DNA of 64,000 nucleotides from Pelagilacustribacter sp045567335 (lineage in GTDB: Bacteria > Pseudomonadota > Alphaproteobacteria > Pelagibacterales > Pelagibacteraceae). Under the pieces are notes generated by a model. The model saw only the letters and a program-made list of their open reading frames with translations, ran no database searches and was not told the DNA's origin. Position 1 is the first letter of the stretch, and each line of letters starts with the position of its first letter. This document shows, in pieces, positions 45,064 to 53,442 of this stretch. Where the stretch lies: the NCBI GenBank assembly GCA_045567335.1, contig JBJLCZ010000001.1, positions 62,001 through 126,000 on the forward strand, read 5' to 3'. Position numbers and translations under genes: made by a program.

Positions 45064-46005
45064 CTACTTTAACCAACTATCAAACGTACTTTGATTGGCT
45101 TTAATCCAAGCAGAAGCATGTTTTCTAATTGCTTTTTCACTTTTTTCGCCCTGATTCATTTTCATGTTTTGAGCAGCTACATCAGCTAGAGGAATCGATG
45201 CTTTTTTAAGCATTTTTTCTATTTTAGGATTAGCTTTTAAAAAGTCAACATTTGCTGCTGGACGAATATCGTCAGCGCCAAAACCCATATTAATTTTAGA
45301 TTTTGTTGCATTAGCTACTTTAACTTTTTTAGTTCCGCTGTAAGGCACTTCAATCCAAACAATGTCTTTACCTAATGTTAAAGCTCCTACTGTCCAATTT
45401 GGTGTCCATGTATAAAATAATACAGATTTTCCATTTTTGTATTTAGCTATAACATCAGCCATTGATGCTGAATAATCTGCCTTAACTGGATTAATAAAGC
45501 TGTCTAATCCTAGTTCAGCAAAATGTTTGGTAATTTGTTTCTCACATCCCCAACCTGGAGGACAAGCTACCATATCTGCTTTGCCATCACTGTTTGAATC
45601 AAATTGCTTTGCGTGTTTTTTTATATCCATTACGCTTTTGATTCCAAATTTATCAGCAGTTTTTTTATCAATTAAATATCCCTGTAAACCACCTTTAGCC
45701 ATTACATTTCCAACAGCTTTTACTTTTCCTTTAGATTCAGCAACGTAACCATCGTGTGTTCCAAACCAACCATTAACCCATAAATCTAAATCCCCTGCAG
45801 CAGCAGCCACATAAAAAACAGACGGTTTCATAGCTTTAGGTTCGCTTACTTTGTAACCCATTTTTTCTAATGCTTGTTTGTAAACTTCAGCTTGAAAGTA
45901 ACCAGTATCCCAGTTAGCTTTAGCCATTTTTACTTCAGCAGCCTGAACTGCACTACTAATAGTTAGTGCTGCTAAAATAGTTACTATATGTTTTAAATAT
46001 TTCAT
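45064..46005 (-). CDS. proX: Glycine betaine/proline-type ABC binding protein
   Basis: This OpuAC/ProX family binding protein has 313 residues and a signal peptide (to about AVQAAE). Aromatic residues of the ligand cage are suggested by WDTGYFQ, LWVNGWFGTHD and FYTWTPNW. The ATG is preceded by a run of five G residues (46010-46014) four bases upstream, an unusually strong ribosome binding site for this window. The exact substrate among betaine-like compounds is not determined. Confidence 0.9.
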   Translation of the reverse strand: MKYLKHIVTILAALTISSAVQAAEVKMAKANWDTGYFQAEVYKQALEKMGYKVSEPKAMKPSVFYVAAAAGDLDLWVNGWFGTHDGYVAESKGKVKAVGNVMAKGGLQGYLIDKKTADKFGIKSVMDIKKHAKQFDSNSDGKADMVACPPGWGCEKQITKHFAELGLDSFINPVKADYSASMADVIAKYKNGKSVLFYTWTPNWTVGALTLGKDIVWIEVPYSGTKKVKVANATKSKINMGFGADDIRPAANVDFLKANPKIEKMLKKASIPLADVAAQNMKMNQGEKSEKAIRKHASAWIKANQSTFDSWLK

Positions 46006-46014
46006 ATGTCCCCC
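46006..46014 (-). promoter_or_regulatory. Strong ribosome binding site of proX
   Basis: On the minus strand AGGGGGACAT precedes the ATG: five consecutive G residues ending four bases before the start. Most genes in the window lack any purine-rich site, so this stands out and fits high expression of a binding protein. Confidence 0.6.
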
Positions 46015-46092
46015 TTTTATTAATAATATTTTTTATTCTACATGTATGAACTCAAAATGTAACCGTAGTACAACTAAAAAGTGAAGATTGTC

Positions 46093-46509
46093 TTATATGG
46101 TGTTTAATTTTTTGCTTTTTTTACATTTTCTACATAAGCCGAAAAATTCTAAATTATATTTACTGTAGTTCATCCCAGTATCATCCTTGAAATTAGTTAA
46201 GTATTTAGAAAGATTTAAATTATTAATTTCAGTGATTTTTTCACAATTTTCGCAAATAGAAAAAGCTGTTGCTTTTGAAATTTCACAATCAGAATTTCTA
46301 CATGCAACAAAAGCATTCTTGCTTTCAATTTTGTGAATTTTTCCAATCTCAACTAATTTATCTAACGCTCGATAAACTTGTGGTGGTGCTTTAATACCTT
46401 TCTTCTGAACATTAAAAAGTATCGTGTATGCTTTTAAGGGCTCTAAAGATTTTTTAATTAAATCAAAAATAATTTGCTGATTTTTTGAAAGATTATTTTC
46501 TTTATGCAT
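46093..46509 (-). CDS. zur: Fur-family regulator, Zur type
   Basis: This Fur-superfamily repressor has about 138 residues: an N-terminal winged helix (LSKNQQIIFDLI, APPQVYRALDKLVEIGKIHKI) and a C-terminal dimerisation domain with two structural-zinc pairs, ICENCEK and LCRKCKK. The C..C pairs and adjacency to znuBC support zinc uptake control (Zur) rather than Fur. I chose the ATG at 46509; an upstream one at 46518 adds three residues. The znuB stop lies 24 bp upstream of that start. Confidence 0.88.
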   Translation of the reverse strand: MHKENNLSKNQQIIFDLIKKSLEPLKAYTILFNVQKKGIKAPPQVYRALDKLVEIGKIHKIESKNAFVACRNSDCEISKATAFSICENCEKITEINNLNLSKYLTNFKDDTGMNYSKYNLEFFGLCRKCKKSKKLNTI

Positions 46510-46533
46510 TATAGCCATTGTATTGATTATTTA

Positions 46534-47337
46534 TTAATTTTTCAATTTAATCGATTGTTTAATATTTAATAATGAAAGTATGAATAAAAATAAGGAAGCC
46601 ACTATAATTGATGGACCTGATGATGTATTAAACTCTAACGAAGAAAACAAACCTAAAATTACTGATAACAAACCTCCAAGCACAGAGTAAATTACCATCA
46701 TCTGGGGGTTTGTAGAAATATTTCTAGCCATTGCTGCAGGTATAATTAACATACCTGTAATTAATAATAATCCAACCATTTTTATAGAAATAGCAATTAT
46801 CCCAGCCATTAAAACGGTAAATATAGCTTTAGCTCTATCAGGATTTAAACCTTCAGCTTCTGCTAATTCGTAGTTTACTGTTGATGCAAATAAAGGTTTC
46901 CAGATTAATTTAAGAATTAATAATATCAATGGTCCTCCTATCCATATAATTAATAAATCATCAACTGTAACTGCTAATATATCGCCAAATAATAACCCCA
47001 TAATATCGAACCTGATAAATGTTAAAAAACCAATAACAACCAATCCAACTGCTAAAGACGAATGAGCTAAGAGTCCTAATAAAGCATCACCTGGTAAATT
47101 AGTTCTTTTTTGAAGCTGTATTAGAATTAATGCAATTAAAGATGAAATTATAAATACAGAAAGAGCAATATTAAATTCCATTGTATAAGCTAGAGTAACC
47201 CCAAGTAAAGCTGAATGAGCGAGAGTATCACCAAAATATGATAATCGTCTCCATATAACAAAACATCCAAGAGGCCCTGTTACAATTGCAATACCAAGTC
47301 CAGCTATTAAAGCTCTTATAAAAAAATCATCTAACAT
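46534..47337 (-). CDS. znuB: Zinc ABC transporter permease
   Basis: This ABC-3 family permease has 267 residues with about eight spans. Family features are LGCFVIWRRLSYFGDTLAHSALLGV near the N terminus, LGLLAHSSLAVGLV, and KMVGLLLITGMLIIPAA near the C terminus. It starts directly after znuC (0 bp between) and is followed by zur, forming znuC-znuB-zur on the minus strand. Confidence 0.94.
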   Translation of the reverse strand: MLDDFFIRALIAGLGIAIVTGPLGCFVIWRRLSYFGDTLAHSALLGVTLAYTMEFNIALSVFIISSLIALILIQLQKRTNLPGDALLGLLAHSSLAVGLVVIGFLTFIRFDIMGLLFGDILAVTVDDLLIIWIGGPLILLILKLIWKPLFASTVNYELAEAEGLNPDRAKAIFTVLMAGIIAISIKMVGLLLITGMLIIPAAMARNISTNPQMMVIYSVLGGLLSVILGLFSSLEFNTSSGPSIIVASLFLFILSLLNIKQSIKLKN

Positions 47338-48084
47338 TTAATTTTTTTTTATTTCACCTCCATTAGTATGAATGTGATCATGTCTATGTTCGTATCTGGA
47401 TAATATTTGAGCGGCTTGTTCTCCAAATAAAGCTTTATATTGATTATTTTTTGCAACATCTATTGGAGATCCTGAACAACAGACATGACCATTTAAGCAA
47501 ACAACATGGTCTGTAGCACTCATCACTGTATGTAAGTCGTGAGAAATTAAAAGGATTCCACAATTTAATTGATCAGAAATTTTCTTTATAAGTTCGTATA
47601 AAGCAATTTCACCAGTAAAATCTACCCCTTGCACTGGTTCATCAAGCACTAAAAGGTCAGGTTTTTTTGAAATAGCTCTCGCAAGCAATACTCTTTGAAA
47701 TTCCCCGCCTGATAAGTCACCCAAATTTTTATCTTTAAGATGCATAACACCTGTTAATGATAAAGATTCAATAATAGCTTCTTCATTAAGGTTTTCAGTT
47801 AGTACCATAAAATCACTTACTCTAAGTGGTAATGTCCAATCAATTGAAATTTTTTGAGGAACATATCCAATTTTATTTGTATATTTCTCAACTCTTCCAT
47901 AAATTTTTTTATAAATTCCTAAAGCAATTTTAGCAGTTGTGCTTTTTCCAGAACCATTCGGCCCAATAAGAGTAACTATTTTACCTCTTTCAATTTGTAG
48001 TGATACTCCTTTAACTAGCCATTTGTTTTTTATACGAAAACCAGCCTCATTTAATTTCACTAAAATATTTTTATTTAAGCTCAT
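47338..48084 (-). CDS. znuC: Zinc ABC transporter ATPase
   Basis: This 248-residue ATPase has Walker A GPNGSGKST, Q-loop IGYVPQKISID, signature LSGGEFQRVLLARAI, Walker B LLVLDEPVQGVD and a switch His in LISHDLHTV. The His-rich tail RYEHRHDHIHTNGG is common in ZnuC and may bind zinc. It is the first gene of znuC-znuB-zur and shares a control region with the divergent znuA. Confidence 0.94.
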   Translation of the reverse strand: MSLNKNILVKLNEAGFRIKNKWLVKGVSLQIERGKIVTLIGPNGSGKSTTAKIALGIYKKIYGRVEKYTNKIGYVPQKISIDWTLPLRVSDFMVLTENLNEEAIIESLSLTGVMHLKDKNLGDLSGGEFQRVLLARAISKKPDLLVLDEPVQGVDFTGEIALYELIKKISDQLNCGILLISHDLHTVMSATDHVVCLNGHVCCSGSPIDVAKNNQYKALFGEQAAQILSRYEHRHDHIHTNGGEIKKN

Positions 48085-48090
48085 TTTTTC

Positions 48091-48135
48091 TTGACATTTA
48101 AACGTTATATTATTACATGTGTTATATTATAACAA
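48091..48135. promoter_or_regulatory. znuCB/znuA divergent promoters with two Zur-like boxes
   Basis: A perfect palindrome GTTATA-T-TATAAC (48121-48133, flanked by T/A to TGTTATATTATAACA) and an imperfect copy GTTATATTATTAC (48104-48116) lie 17 bp apart in the 69-bp gap. For znuCB a TTGTTA (48130-48135), 17-bp spacer and TAATAT (48107-48112) promoter is overlapped by both boxes. For znuA a TTGACA -35 lies at 48091-48096. The boxes resemble the alphaproteobacterial Zur operator ATGTTATANNATAACAT. Zinc-dependent repression of both operons is inferred. Confidence 0.75.
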
Positions 48136-48153
48136 TCTTAACATAGAAATATC

Positions 48154-49137
48154 ATGAAAAAAATTAAAAAATTGCCTTTAGTATTATCAATATTAACTTT
48201 ATTATCTATTTTTTTACCAGTAAATGCAGATATCAAAGTAGTTACATCAATAAAACCTATACATTCATTAGCAAGTTTTTTGATGGATGGAATAGATAAA
48301 CCAGATTTAATAGTAGATGGATATGCTTCTCCACACGGCTTTGCAATGAATCCCTCGCACGCGAAAATGTTACAAAATGCTGACTTAATATTTTGGGTTG
48401 GTGAGGACTTAGAAAGTTTTTTGGAAAAGCCATTAAAATCAATAGCAAAAAAAGCTGAAAAAATAGAATTAATGGAAATTAAGGGTTTAAAAAAATTAGA
48501 ATTTAGAGAGAGAAACATATTTGATGGACATGATGATCATGGACATGACGAACATAAAGAAGATAAACATGATGATCATAAAGAACACGGTCATAAAGAG
48601 GATAAACATGATGATCATGATGGGCATGCTCATGGTGAACATGATCCGCATATTTGGCTAGATCCAATGAACGCAAAAGTAATTTTAAATGAAATGGCAG
48701 AACATCTTATTGAAAACGATCAAAAAAATGCGTCTAAATATAAAGCTAATTTAGAAAAAGCTCACAAAGATTTAGACAAACTTATAAAAAAAGTAAAATC
48801 TGAATTAAATAGAGATTTTAAATCAATTGTTTTTCATGACGCCTATCAATATTTCGAAAAAAGATTTAATGTAAATGTTTTAGGAGCATTTACAGTAAAT
48901 ACAGATGTAATGCCTGGTGCAGAGCAATTATCTGAAATCAGAGAAATAATTGAACATGATAAAGTAAGTTGTGTATTTTCCGAACCTCAATTTAACCCAG
49001 ACATAATCAATGCAGTTGCAAAAGATATGAATATTAAGACTGGTATTTTAGATCCATTAGGAGCCACTCTAACTCCAGGAAAAACTTTATATTTTGATCT
49101 AATTAGAAACATGTCTAAATCTTTTAAGGGTTGTTAA
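48154..49137 (+). CDS. znuA: Zinc ABC transporter binding protein
   Basis: This 327-residue cluster 9 binding protein has a signal peptide (to about PVNAD). Zinc ligands are expected in KPIHSLASF, DPHIWLDP and FHDAYQYFEKRF, with a C-terminal Asp in GILDPLGA. Between the first two lies a His/Asp-rich loop (about residues 123-167) with many DH, HGH and EHK units, a zinc-scavenging loop typical of ZnuA. It is divergent from znuCB across the Zur-like region. The final Cys may be incidental. Confidence 0.95.
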   Translation: MKKIKKLPLVLSILTLLSIFLPVNADIKVVTSIKPIHSLASFLMDGIDKPDLIVDGYASPHGFAMNPSHAKMLQNADLIFWVGEDLESFLEKPLKSIAKKAEKIELMEIKGLKKLEFRERNIFDGHDDHGHDEHKEDKHDDHKEHGHKEDKHDDHDGHAHGEHDPHIWLDPMNAKVILNEMAEHLIENDQKNASKYKANLEKAHKDLDKLIKKVKSELNRDFKSIVFHDAYQYFEKRFNVNVLGAFTVNTDVMPGAEQLSEIREIIEHDKVSCVFSEPQFNPDIINAVAKDMNIKTGILDPLGATLTPGKTLYFDLIRNMSKSFKGC

Positions 49138-49175
49138 CTTTTAAAATAAAGTGATAATATGAAATTCGTATTATC

Positions 49176-49355
49176 ATGGAACAAAAATATAATATTTCTG
49201 ATATTTTAGAAGCTGTTGATGAATTAAATAATTCTAAACCAATAAAAAAAATTAATAAAGAAGTTTCTCAGGAGCAAAAAAAAATATCTAAAGATGATAT
49301 ACCTTCTAATACTTTAAAGTTAATTGAAGAATCTGAAAAAAATATTAAAAATTAA
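49176..49355 (+). CDS. Small acidic/lysine-rich hypothetical protein
   Basis: A 59-residue frame starts MEQKYNISDILEAVDELNN, continues with Lys/Glu/Ser-rich residues, and ends TLKLIEESEKNIKN. Two amphipathic helices flank a disordered linker; there is no membrane span. It follows znuA by 38 bp on the same strand, and its stop overlaps the convergent gap stop by 4 bp. The helix-linker-helix layout and the way it fills the gap argue for a real gene. I recognise no family. Confidence 0.55.
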   Translation: MEQKYNISDILEAVDELNNSKPIKKINKEVSQEQKKISKDDIPSNTLKLIEESEKNIKN

Positions 49356-50356
49356 ATAAGTCCAGCTATTTGGATTGACGTATCACACATTCTGTTTGAA
49401 AAACCCCATTCATTATCATACCAAGATAGTATTCTACTAAATTTTCTTTTTACAACTTGAGTTTGAGTTAAATCAAAAATTGAACTATGCGGATTATGAT
49501 TAAAATCTTTAGACACCAATGGAGCCGAATTAATTGCTAGAATTCCCTTTAAAGGGCCGCTCGCAGCTTTGCTCATAGCATCATTTATACTATCAATTGT
49601 TACTTCTTTATTAGGAACAAAAGTAAGATCAATTAATGAAACATTTGGTGTTGGAACTCTTATAGCTGTTCCGTCTAATTTTCCTTTTAAACTAGGTAAA
49701 ACTAAGCTCATGGCTTTAGCTGCTCCAGTAGAAGTTGGTATCATGGCATCTCCTGATGCTCTAGCTCTTCTTAAATCCTTATGAAGAGTATCTAGAAGTT
49801 TTTGATCTCCAGTATAGCTATGTATGGTTGTCATATATCCATATTCTATCCCAAATGTATTTTCTAAAACCATAGCGACTGGCGCTAAACAATTAGTAGT
49901 GCATGATCCATTTGAAATAACATTGTGTTCTTTTTTAAGGTCTTTGCTATTAACACCTTGAACTACTGTAAAATCAACTTCTTTAGCTGGTGCAGAAATA
50001 ATTACTTTTTTGGCTCCTGCCTCAATGTGTTTTCCTGCTGAAGCTTTGTCTAAAAAGAAACCTGTACATTCTAAAACAACATCGGCACCAATTTTTTTCC
50101 AAGGTAATTTAGCGGGATCTCTTTCAGCAAATACCTTAATGTTTTGATCTCCTATTTGAAAACCTTCACTTGATGTTTTAACATCGTGATTTAAAGTTCC
50201 ATGAGTACTATCATACTTTATGAGATGTGCATTAGCTTCAATAGAACCAAGATCGTTTATTCCAACTACTTGAATTTTACCTTTATAATTTTCAAATAAA
50301 GCCCTTAAAATTAAACGCCCTATTCTTCCAAAACCATTTATTCCAACTTTTACCAT
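49352..50356 (-). CDS. gap: Glyceraldehyde-3-phosphate dehydrogenase
   Basis: This glycolytic NAD-dependent enzyme has 334 residues. It starts MVKVGINGFGRIGRLILRAL, has the catalytic Cys in SNGSCTTNCLAP and NEWGFSNRM near the C terminus. It follows the last glycerol transporter gene by 5 bp and so seems part of that transcription unit, placing a step downstream of DHAP beside glycerol uptake. Its 3' end overlaps the convergent small gene by 4 bp. Confidence 0.97.
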   Translation of the reverse strand: MVKVGINGFGRIGRLILRALFENYKGKIQVVGINDLGSIEANAHLIKYDSTHGTLNHDVKTSSEGFQIGDQNIKVFAERDPAKLPWKKIGADVVLECTGFFLDKASAGKHIEAGAKKVIISAPAKEVDFTVVQGVNSKDLKKEHNVISNGSCTTNCLAPVAMVLENTFGIEYGYMTTIHSYTGDQKLLDTLHKDLRRARASGDAMIPTSTGAAKAMSLVLPSLKGKLDGTAIRVPTPNVSLIDLTFVPNKEVTIDSINDAMSKAASGPLKGILAINSAPLVSKDFNHNPHSSIFDLTQTQVVKRKFSRILSWYDNEWGFSNRMCDTSIQIAGLI

Positions 50357-50361
50357 ATGAA

Positions 50362-50718
50362 CTATACGTATTTAAATACTAAAATAAAATAAGCAACACA
50401 AATAATTGTAGCTATCCACAACATGTTCCCAACTAAACCGAGCCAGGCAAGGTGAATAAAAGCACTTCCAAGTAAAGATACAAACAGCCTATCACCTCTT
50501 GTAGTATCTAAACCAAGTACACCTTTTCTTGGTGAGCCCCCTGGAACTTTTTTTTCCCAGAAATACATTACTGTAATACAAAGTGCTATGAAAATAAAAA
50601 AGCTTGCCGTAGGCCACGTCCAAGCCATCCATGTTATAAAATCAAAATCAAAAAGACCTTTTTCTTTTGGTTGTCCAACTGTAGACCAACTAGATGCGTG
50701 TAGACTCGTAAAAATCAT
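50362..50718 (-). CDS. glpU: DUF2160 small membrane protein of the glycerol transporter
   Basis: This 118-residue protein has two or three membrane spans (about 34-52, 78-97 and 99-116) and the motif WMAWTWPTASFFIF with KVPGGSPRKGVLGLDTTRGDRLF. It matches DUF2160, the small subunit found only in glycerol ABC operons of rhizobial type (glpSTPQUV). Its role in transport is not known; being membrane-bound it may assist the permeases. It overlaps glpQ by 4 bp. Confidence 0.88.
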   Translation of the reverse strand: MIFTSLHASSWSTVGQPKEKGLFDFDFITWMAWTWPTASFFIFIALCITVMYFWEKKVPGGSPRKGVLGLDTTRGDRLFVSLLGSAFIHLAWLGLVGNMLWIATIICVAYFILVFKYV

Positions 50719-51515
50719 ACTCTCCCCATTGCAAATCCTTTAGCTATATAATTTCTTACAAAATAAATTACTACTGCTCCTGGTATAATAGTTAAACTTC
50801 CTGCCGCTGCTAATAAACCAAGTTCATAACCTGACGTACTAGAGGTTCTTGTCATGATAGCTGCGATTGGTTTAGCTATAGTTGCCGTGAGTGTTTTTGC
50901 TAATAATAGTTCAACCCAAGAAAACATAAAGCAGAAAAACATAGTAATACCTATTCCGGCAGCTATTGTTGGAATAAAAATTTTAAAGAAAAATCTTCCA
51001 AATGAATAGCCATCTACATATGCAGTTTCATCTAATTCTTTAGGAACAGCAGACATAAATCCTTCTAATATCCAAACAGCTAGAGGAATATTAAAAAGAC
51101 AATGAGATAATGCAATAGCTATATGTGTATCAAATAAATTTACAGATGAGTAAAATTGAAAGAATGGTAAAGCAAAAACAGCTGGTGGAGCCATTCTATT
51201 TGTTAAAAGCCAGAAAAACAAATGTTTATCACCCAAAAATTTATATCTCGAAAAAGCATAAGCTGCTGGAAGTGCTGCAGATACCGAGATTATAGTGTTA
51301 AAAACCGTATAGGTAATAGAATTGACATATCCCATATACCAGGTGCTGTCCGTAAAAATTGTTACATAATTTTCAAGTGTAAAATCTTTTGGCCACAAGG
51401 AATAAACATTTATAATCTCAGTTGTTGTTTTGAAAGACATATTTAACAACCAATAAATTGGCAACATTAAAAAAATTATATAAACTGTTGGTACCAGCCA
51501 TTTTATTTTTTTCAT
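50715..51515 (-). CDS. glpQ: Glycerol ABC transporter permease GlpQ
   Basis: This 266-residue six-span permease belongs to the MalG type of the carbohydrate uptake family. It starts WLVPTVYIIFLMLPIYWLLNMSFK and has the coupling motif VPKELDETAYVDGYSFGRFFFKIFIP. It overlaps glpU and glpP by 4 bp each, indicating tight coupling of the subunits. Confidence 0.9.
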   Translation of the reverse strand: MKKIKWLVPTVYIIFLMLPIYWLLNMSFKTTTEIINVYSLWPKDFTLENYVTIFTDSTWYMGYVNSITYTVFNTIISVSAALPAAYAFSRYKFLGDKHLFFWLLTNRMAPPAVFALPFFQFYSSVNLFDTHIAIALSHCLFNIPLAVWILEGFMSAVPKELDETAYVDGYSFGRFFFKIFIPTIAAGIGITMFFCFMFSWVELLLAKTLTATIAKPIAAIMTRTSSTSGYELGLLAAAGSLTIIPGAVVIYFVRNYIAKGFAMGRV

Positions 51516-52378
51516 GTTCTACCCTCATCTTTCATCATTAAACTATAAAATATCCAACATATTAAAAGTACAATTAAAAAATAAATGAGTGACATTGCTG
51601 CAGCCGGACCGAGATCGAACTGACCTAAAGCCATCTTAACAAGATCTAGTGATAGAAAATTTGTTGCATTACCAGGTCCTCCTCCAGTTAAGACAAATGG
51701 CTCTGTATAAATCATAAAACTGTCCATAAATCTTAAAAGTATAGCTAATGTTAAGACTTTTTTCATTTTAGGGAGCTCTATATATCTAAAAATGTCCCAT
51801 CTACTTGCCCCATCTATTTCTGCTGCTTGATAATAAGCAGGTTGGATAGAATTTAAACCTGCATAAGATAAAAGAACAACCAAAGAGGTCCAATGCCAAA
51901 CATCCATAAGAATAGTTGTAAACCAGGCATCACCACTTTGTTGAGTAAAATTATAATCAAAACCAATTGAATTTAAAGAATTTCCAAGAAAACCTATTTC
52001 TGGTAAAGCAAATATATTCCACATAGCTCCTACTACATTCCAAGGTATTAACAATGGCATTGACATTAGAATTAAACAAACAGGAACACCCCATCCTTTT
52101 TTTGGCATAGTTAAAGCAATAGCTATTCCTAAGGGTAACTGTATTAAAAGAATTATAAAAGTAAATATAGCTTGCCTTCCTAATGATGCATGAAATCTTT
52201 CGGAATGTAAAATTTCTTTAAACCATCTAGTGCCTTCCCATGCAAAGACATTGCTGCCAAAAGTTTCTTGAAAAGAATAATTTACAACTGTCATTAATGG
52301 TACTACAGCATTAAATGCTACAAGTACAAATACTGGTATAACAAAATACCAAGCTTTTTGATTAAGTGTTTTATTCAT
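51512..52378 (-). CDS. glpP: Glycerol ABC transporter permease GlpP
   Basis: This 288-residue MalF-type permease has the coupling segment AAEIDGASRWDIFRYIELPKM and PFVLTGGGPGNATNFLS, a family signature. Partner of GlpQ. Its start shares its first base with the last base of the ATPase gene upstream. Homology to sugar permeases would allow other polyols, but the operon partners point to glycerol. Confidence 0.9.
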   Translation of the reverse strand: MNKTLNQKAWYFVIPVFVLVAFNAVVPLMTVVNYSFQETFGSNVFAWEGTRWFKEILHSERFHASLGRQAIFTFIILLIQLPLGIAIALTMPKKGWGVPVCLILMSMPLLIPWNVVGAMWNIFALPEIGFLGNSLNSIGFDYNFTQQSGDAWFTTILMDVWHWTSLVVLLSYAGLNSIQPAYYQAAEIDGASRWDIFRYIELPKMKKVLTLAILLRFMDSFMIYTEPFVLTGGGPGNATNFLSLDLVKMALGQFDLGPAAAMSLIYFLIVLLICWIFYSLMMKDEGRT

Positions 52379-53442
52379 TATTCAATTATCCAATTATCTC
52401 CATAAGCATAAGTATATTTTTGATCAAAAGTAATGCATGCACTTTCACTTGGTATTTCAGTCGTAGCGTTAGCTAAAATCTTAATACTTCCACTACTACA
52501 TTCAGTATCAATTACTTTATGTCTACCTGTATCGCTAACTCTTTTAATTTTTACTTTAATTCCATCATTAGAAAAATTTATAAATTCTGGTCGTATACCT
52601 ACTTGTGTTTTGCTAAAATTTGTTTTTTTAATACTAGTATTACTAGGTAGTATTTTACCTTCAAAATTAATTTGACCATTTTTAATTTCACAAGGGAGAA
52701 TATTCATACCTGGTGAGCCAATAAAATGTCCCACAAAAGTATGTTTTGGTTTTTCAAATAATTCTACGGGAGTGCCGGTTTGAACAATCTGACCTTCATG
52801 CATTACCACAACTTGATCAGCAAAAGTCAATGCTTCGATTTGATCATGAGTAACGTAAATCATTGTTCGATTAATTTTTTGATGTAATTCTTTTAATTTT
52901 GATCTTAGAACCCACTTTAAGTGTGGATCTATAACAGTTAAAGGTTCGTCAAACATAATAACGTTTACATCTGACCTTACCAAACCTCTTCCTAATGAAA
53001 TTTTTTGCTTTCCGTCAGCAGTTAATCCAGAAGCTTTATTGTTTAAGGTTGCTGTTAGTTCTAACATTTCCCCTATTTCTTTGACTTTTGAATCAATTTC
53101 TCTTTCTGAAAGTCCTCTATTTTTTAAAGGAAAAGCCAAATTATCATAAACAGTCATAGTGTCATAAATAACTGGAAACTGAAATATTTGAGCAATATCT
53201 CTTTCAACTGGATTAAGTGCTGTCATATCTTTATCGTCAAAGAATACTTCACCCTTGGTTGGTTTTAGTAAACCTGAAATAATATTTAATAATGTAGTTT
53301 TGCCACAACCTGAAGGACCTAACAAAGCATAAGCTCCTCCGTCCTTCCAATCGATATTAACTCCTCTTAAAGCCCAGTCTATATCATTTTTTTGTTGTGA
53401 TAAATAACTGTGACTTAAATTTTTCAAAGTGATTTTAGCCAT
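52378..53442 (-). CDS. glpT: Glycerol ABC transporter ATPase GlpT, variant signature
   Basis: This ATPase (354 aa from MAKITLKNLSHSY) has an intact Walker A GPSGCGKTT (42-50), Walker B IMFDEP and switch His199 (VTHDQ). The ABC signature is LTADG (140-144) where LSGGQ is expected. A C-terminal TOBE-like domain follows. I chose the ATG at 53442, which overlaps the glpS stop by 8 bp; the frame extends 14 codons upstream. It probably pairs with GlpS as a heterodimer. The name follows the rhizobial glpSTPQUV system, not the E. coli antiporter GlpT. Confidence 0.9.
   Translation of the reverse strand: MAKITLKNLSHSYLSQQKNDIDWALRGVNIDWKDGGAYALLGPSGCGKTTLLNIISGLLKPTKGEVFFDDKDMTALNPVERDIAQIFQFPVIYDTMTVYDNLAFPLKNRGLSEREIDSKVKEIGEMLELTATLNNKASGLTADGKQKISLGRGLVRSDVNVIMFDEPLTVIDPHLKWVLRSKLKELHQKINRTMIYVTHDQIEALTFADQVVVMHEGQIVQTGTPVELFEKPKHTFVGHFIGSPGMNILPCEIKNGQINFEGKILPSNTSIKKTNFSKTQVGIRPEFINFSNDGIKVKIKRVSDTGRHKVIDTECSSGSIKILANATTEIPSESACITFDQKYTYAYGDNWIIE

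Noticed and set aside
48138..48518. Minus-strand frame opposite the znuA start
   Set aside because: Antisense to a clear znuA signal peptide and domain, and it would cover the Zur-like control region.
48520..48660. Tandem GAT/CAT-rich repeat that could look like a repeat array
   Set aside because: It encodes the His/Asp-rich metal loop of ZnuA in frame, a normal family feature; repeat units are irregular.
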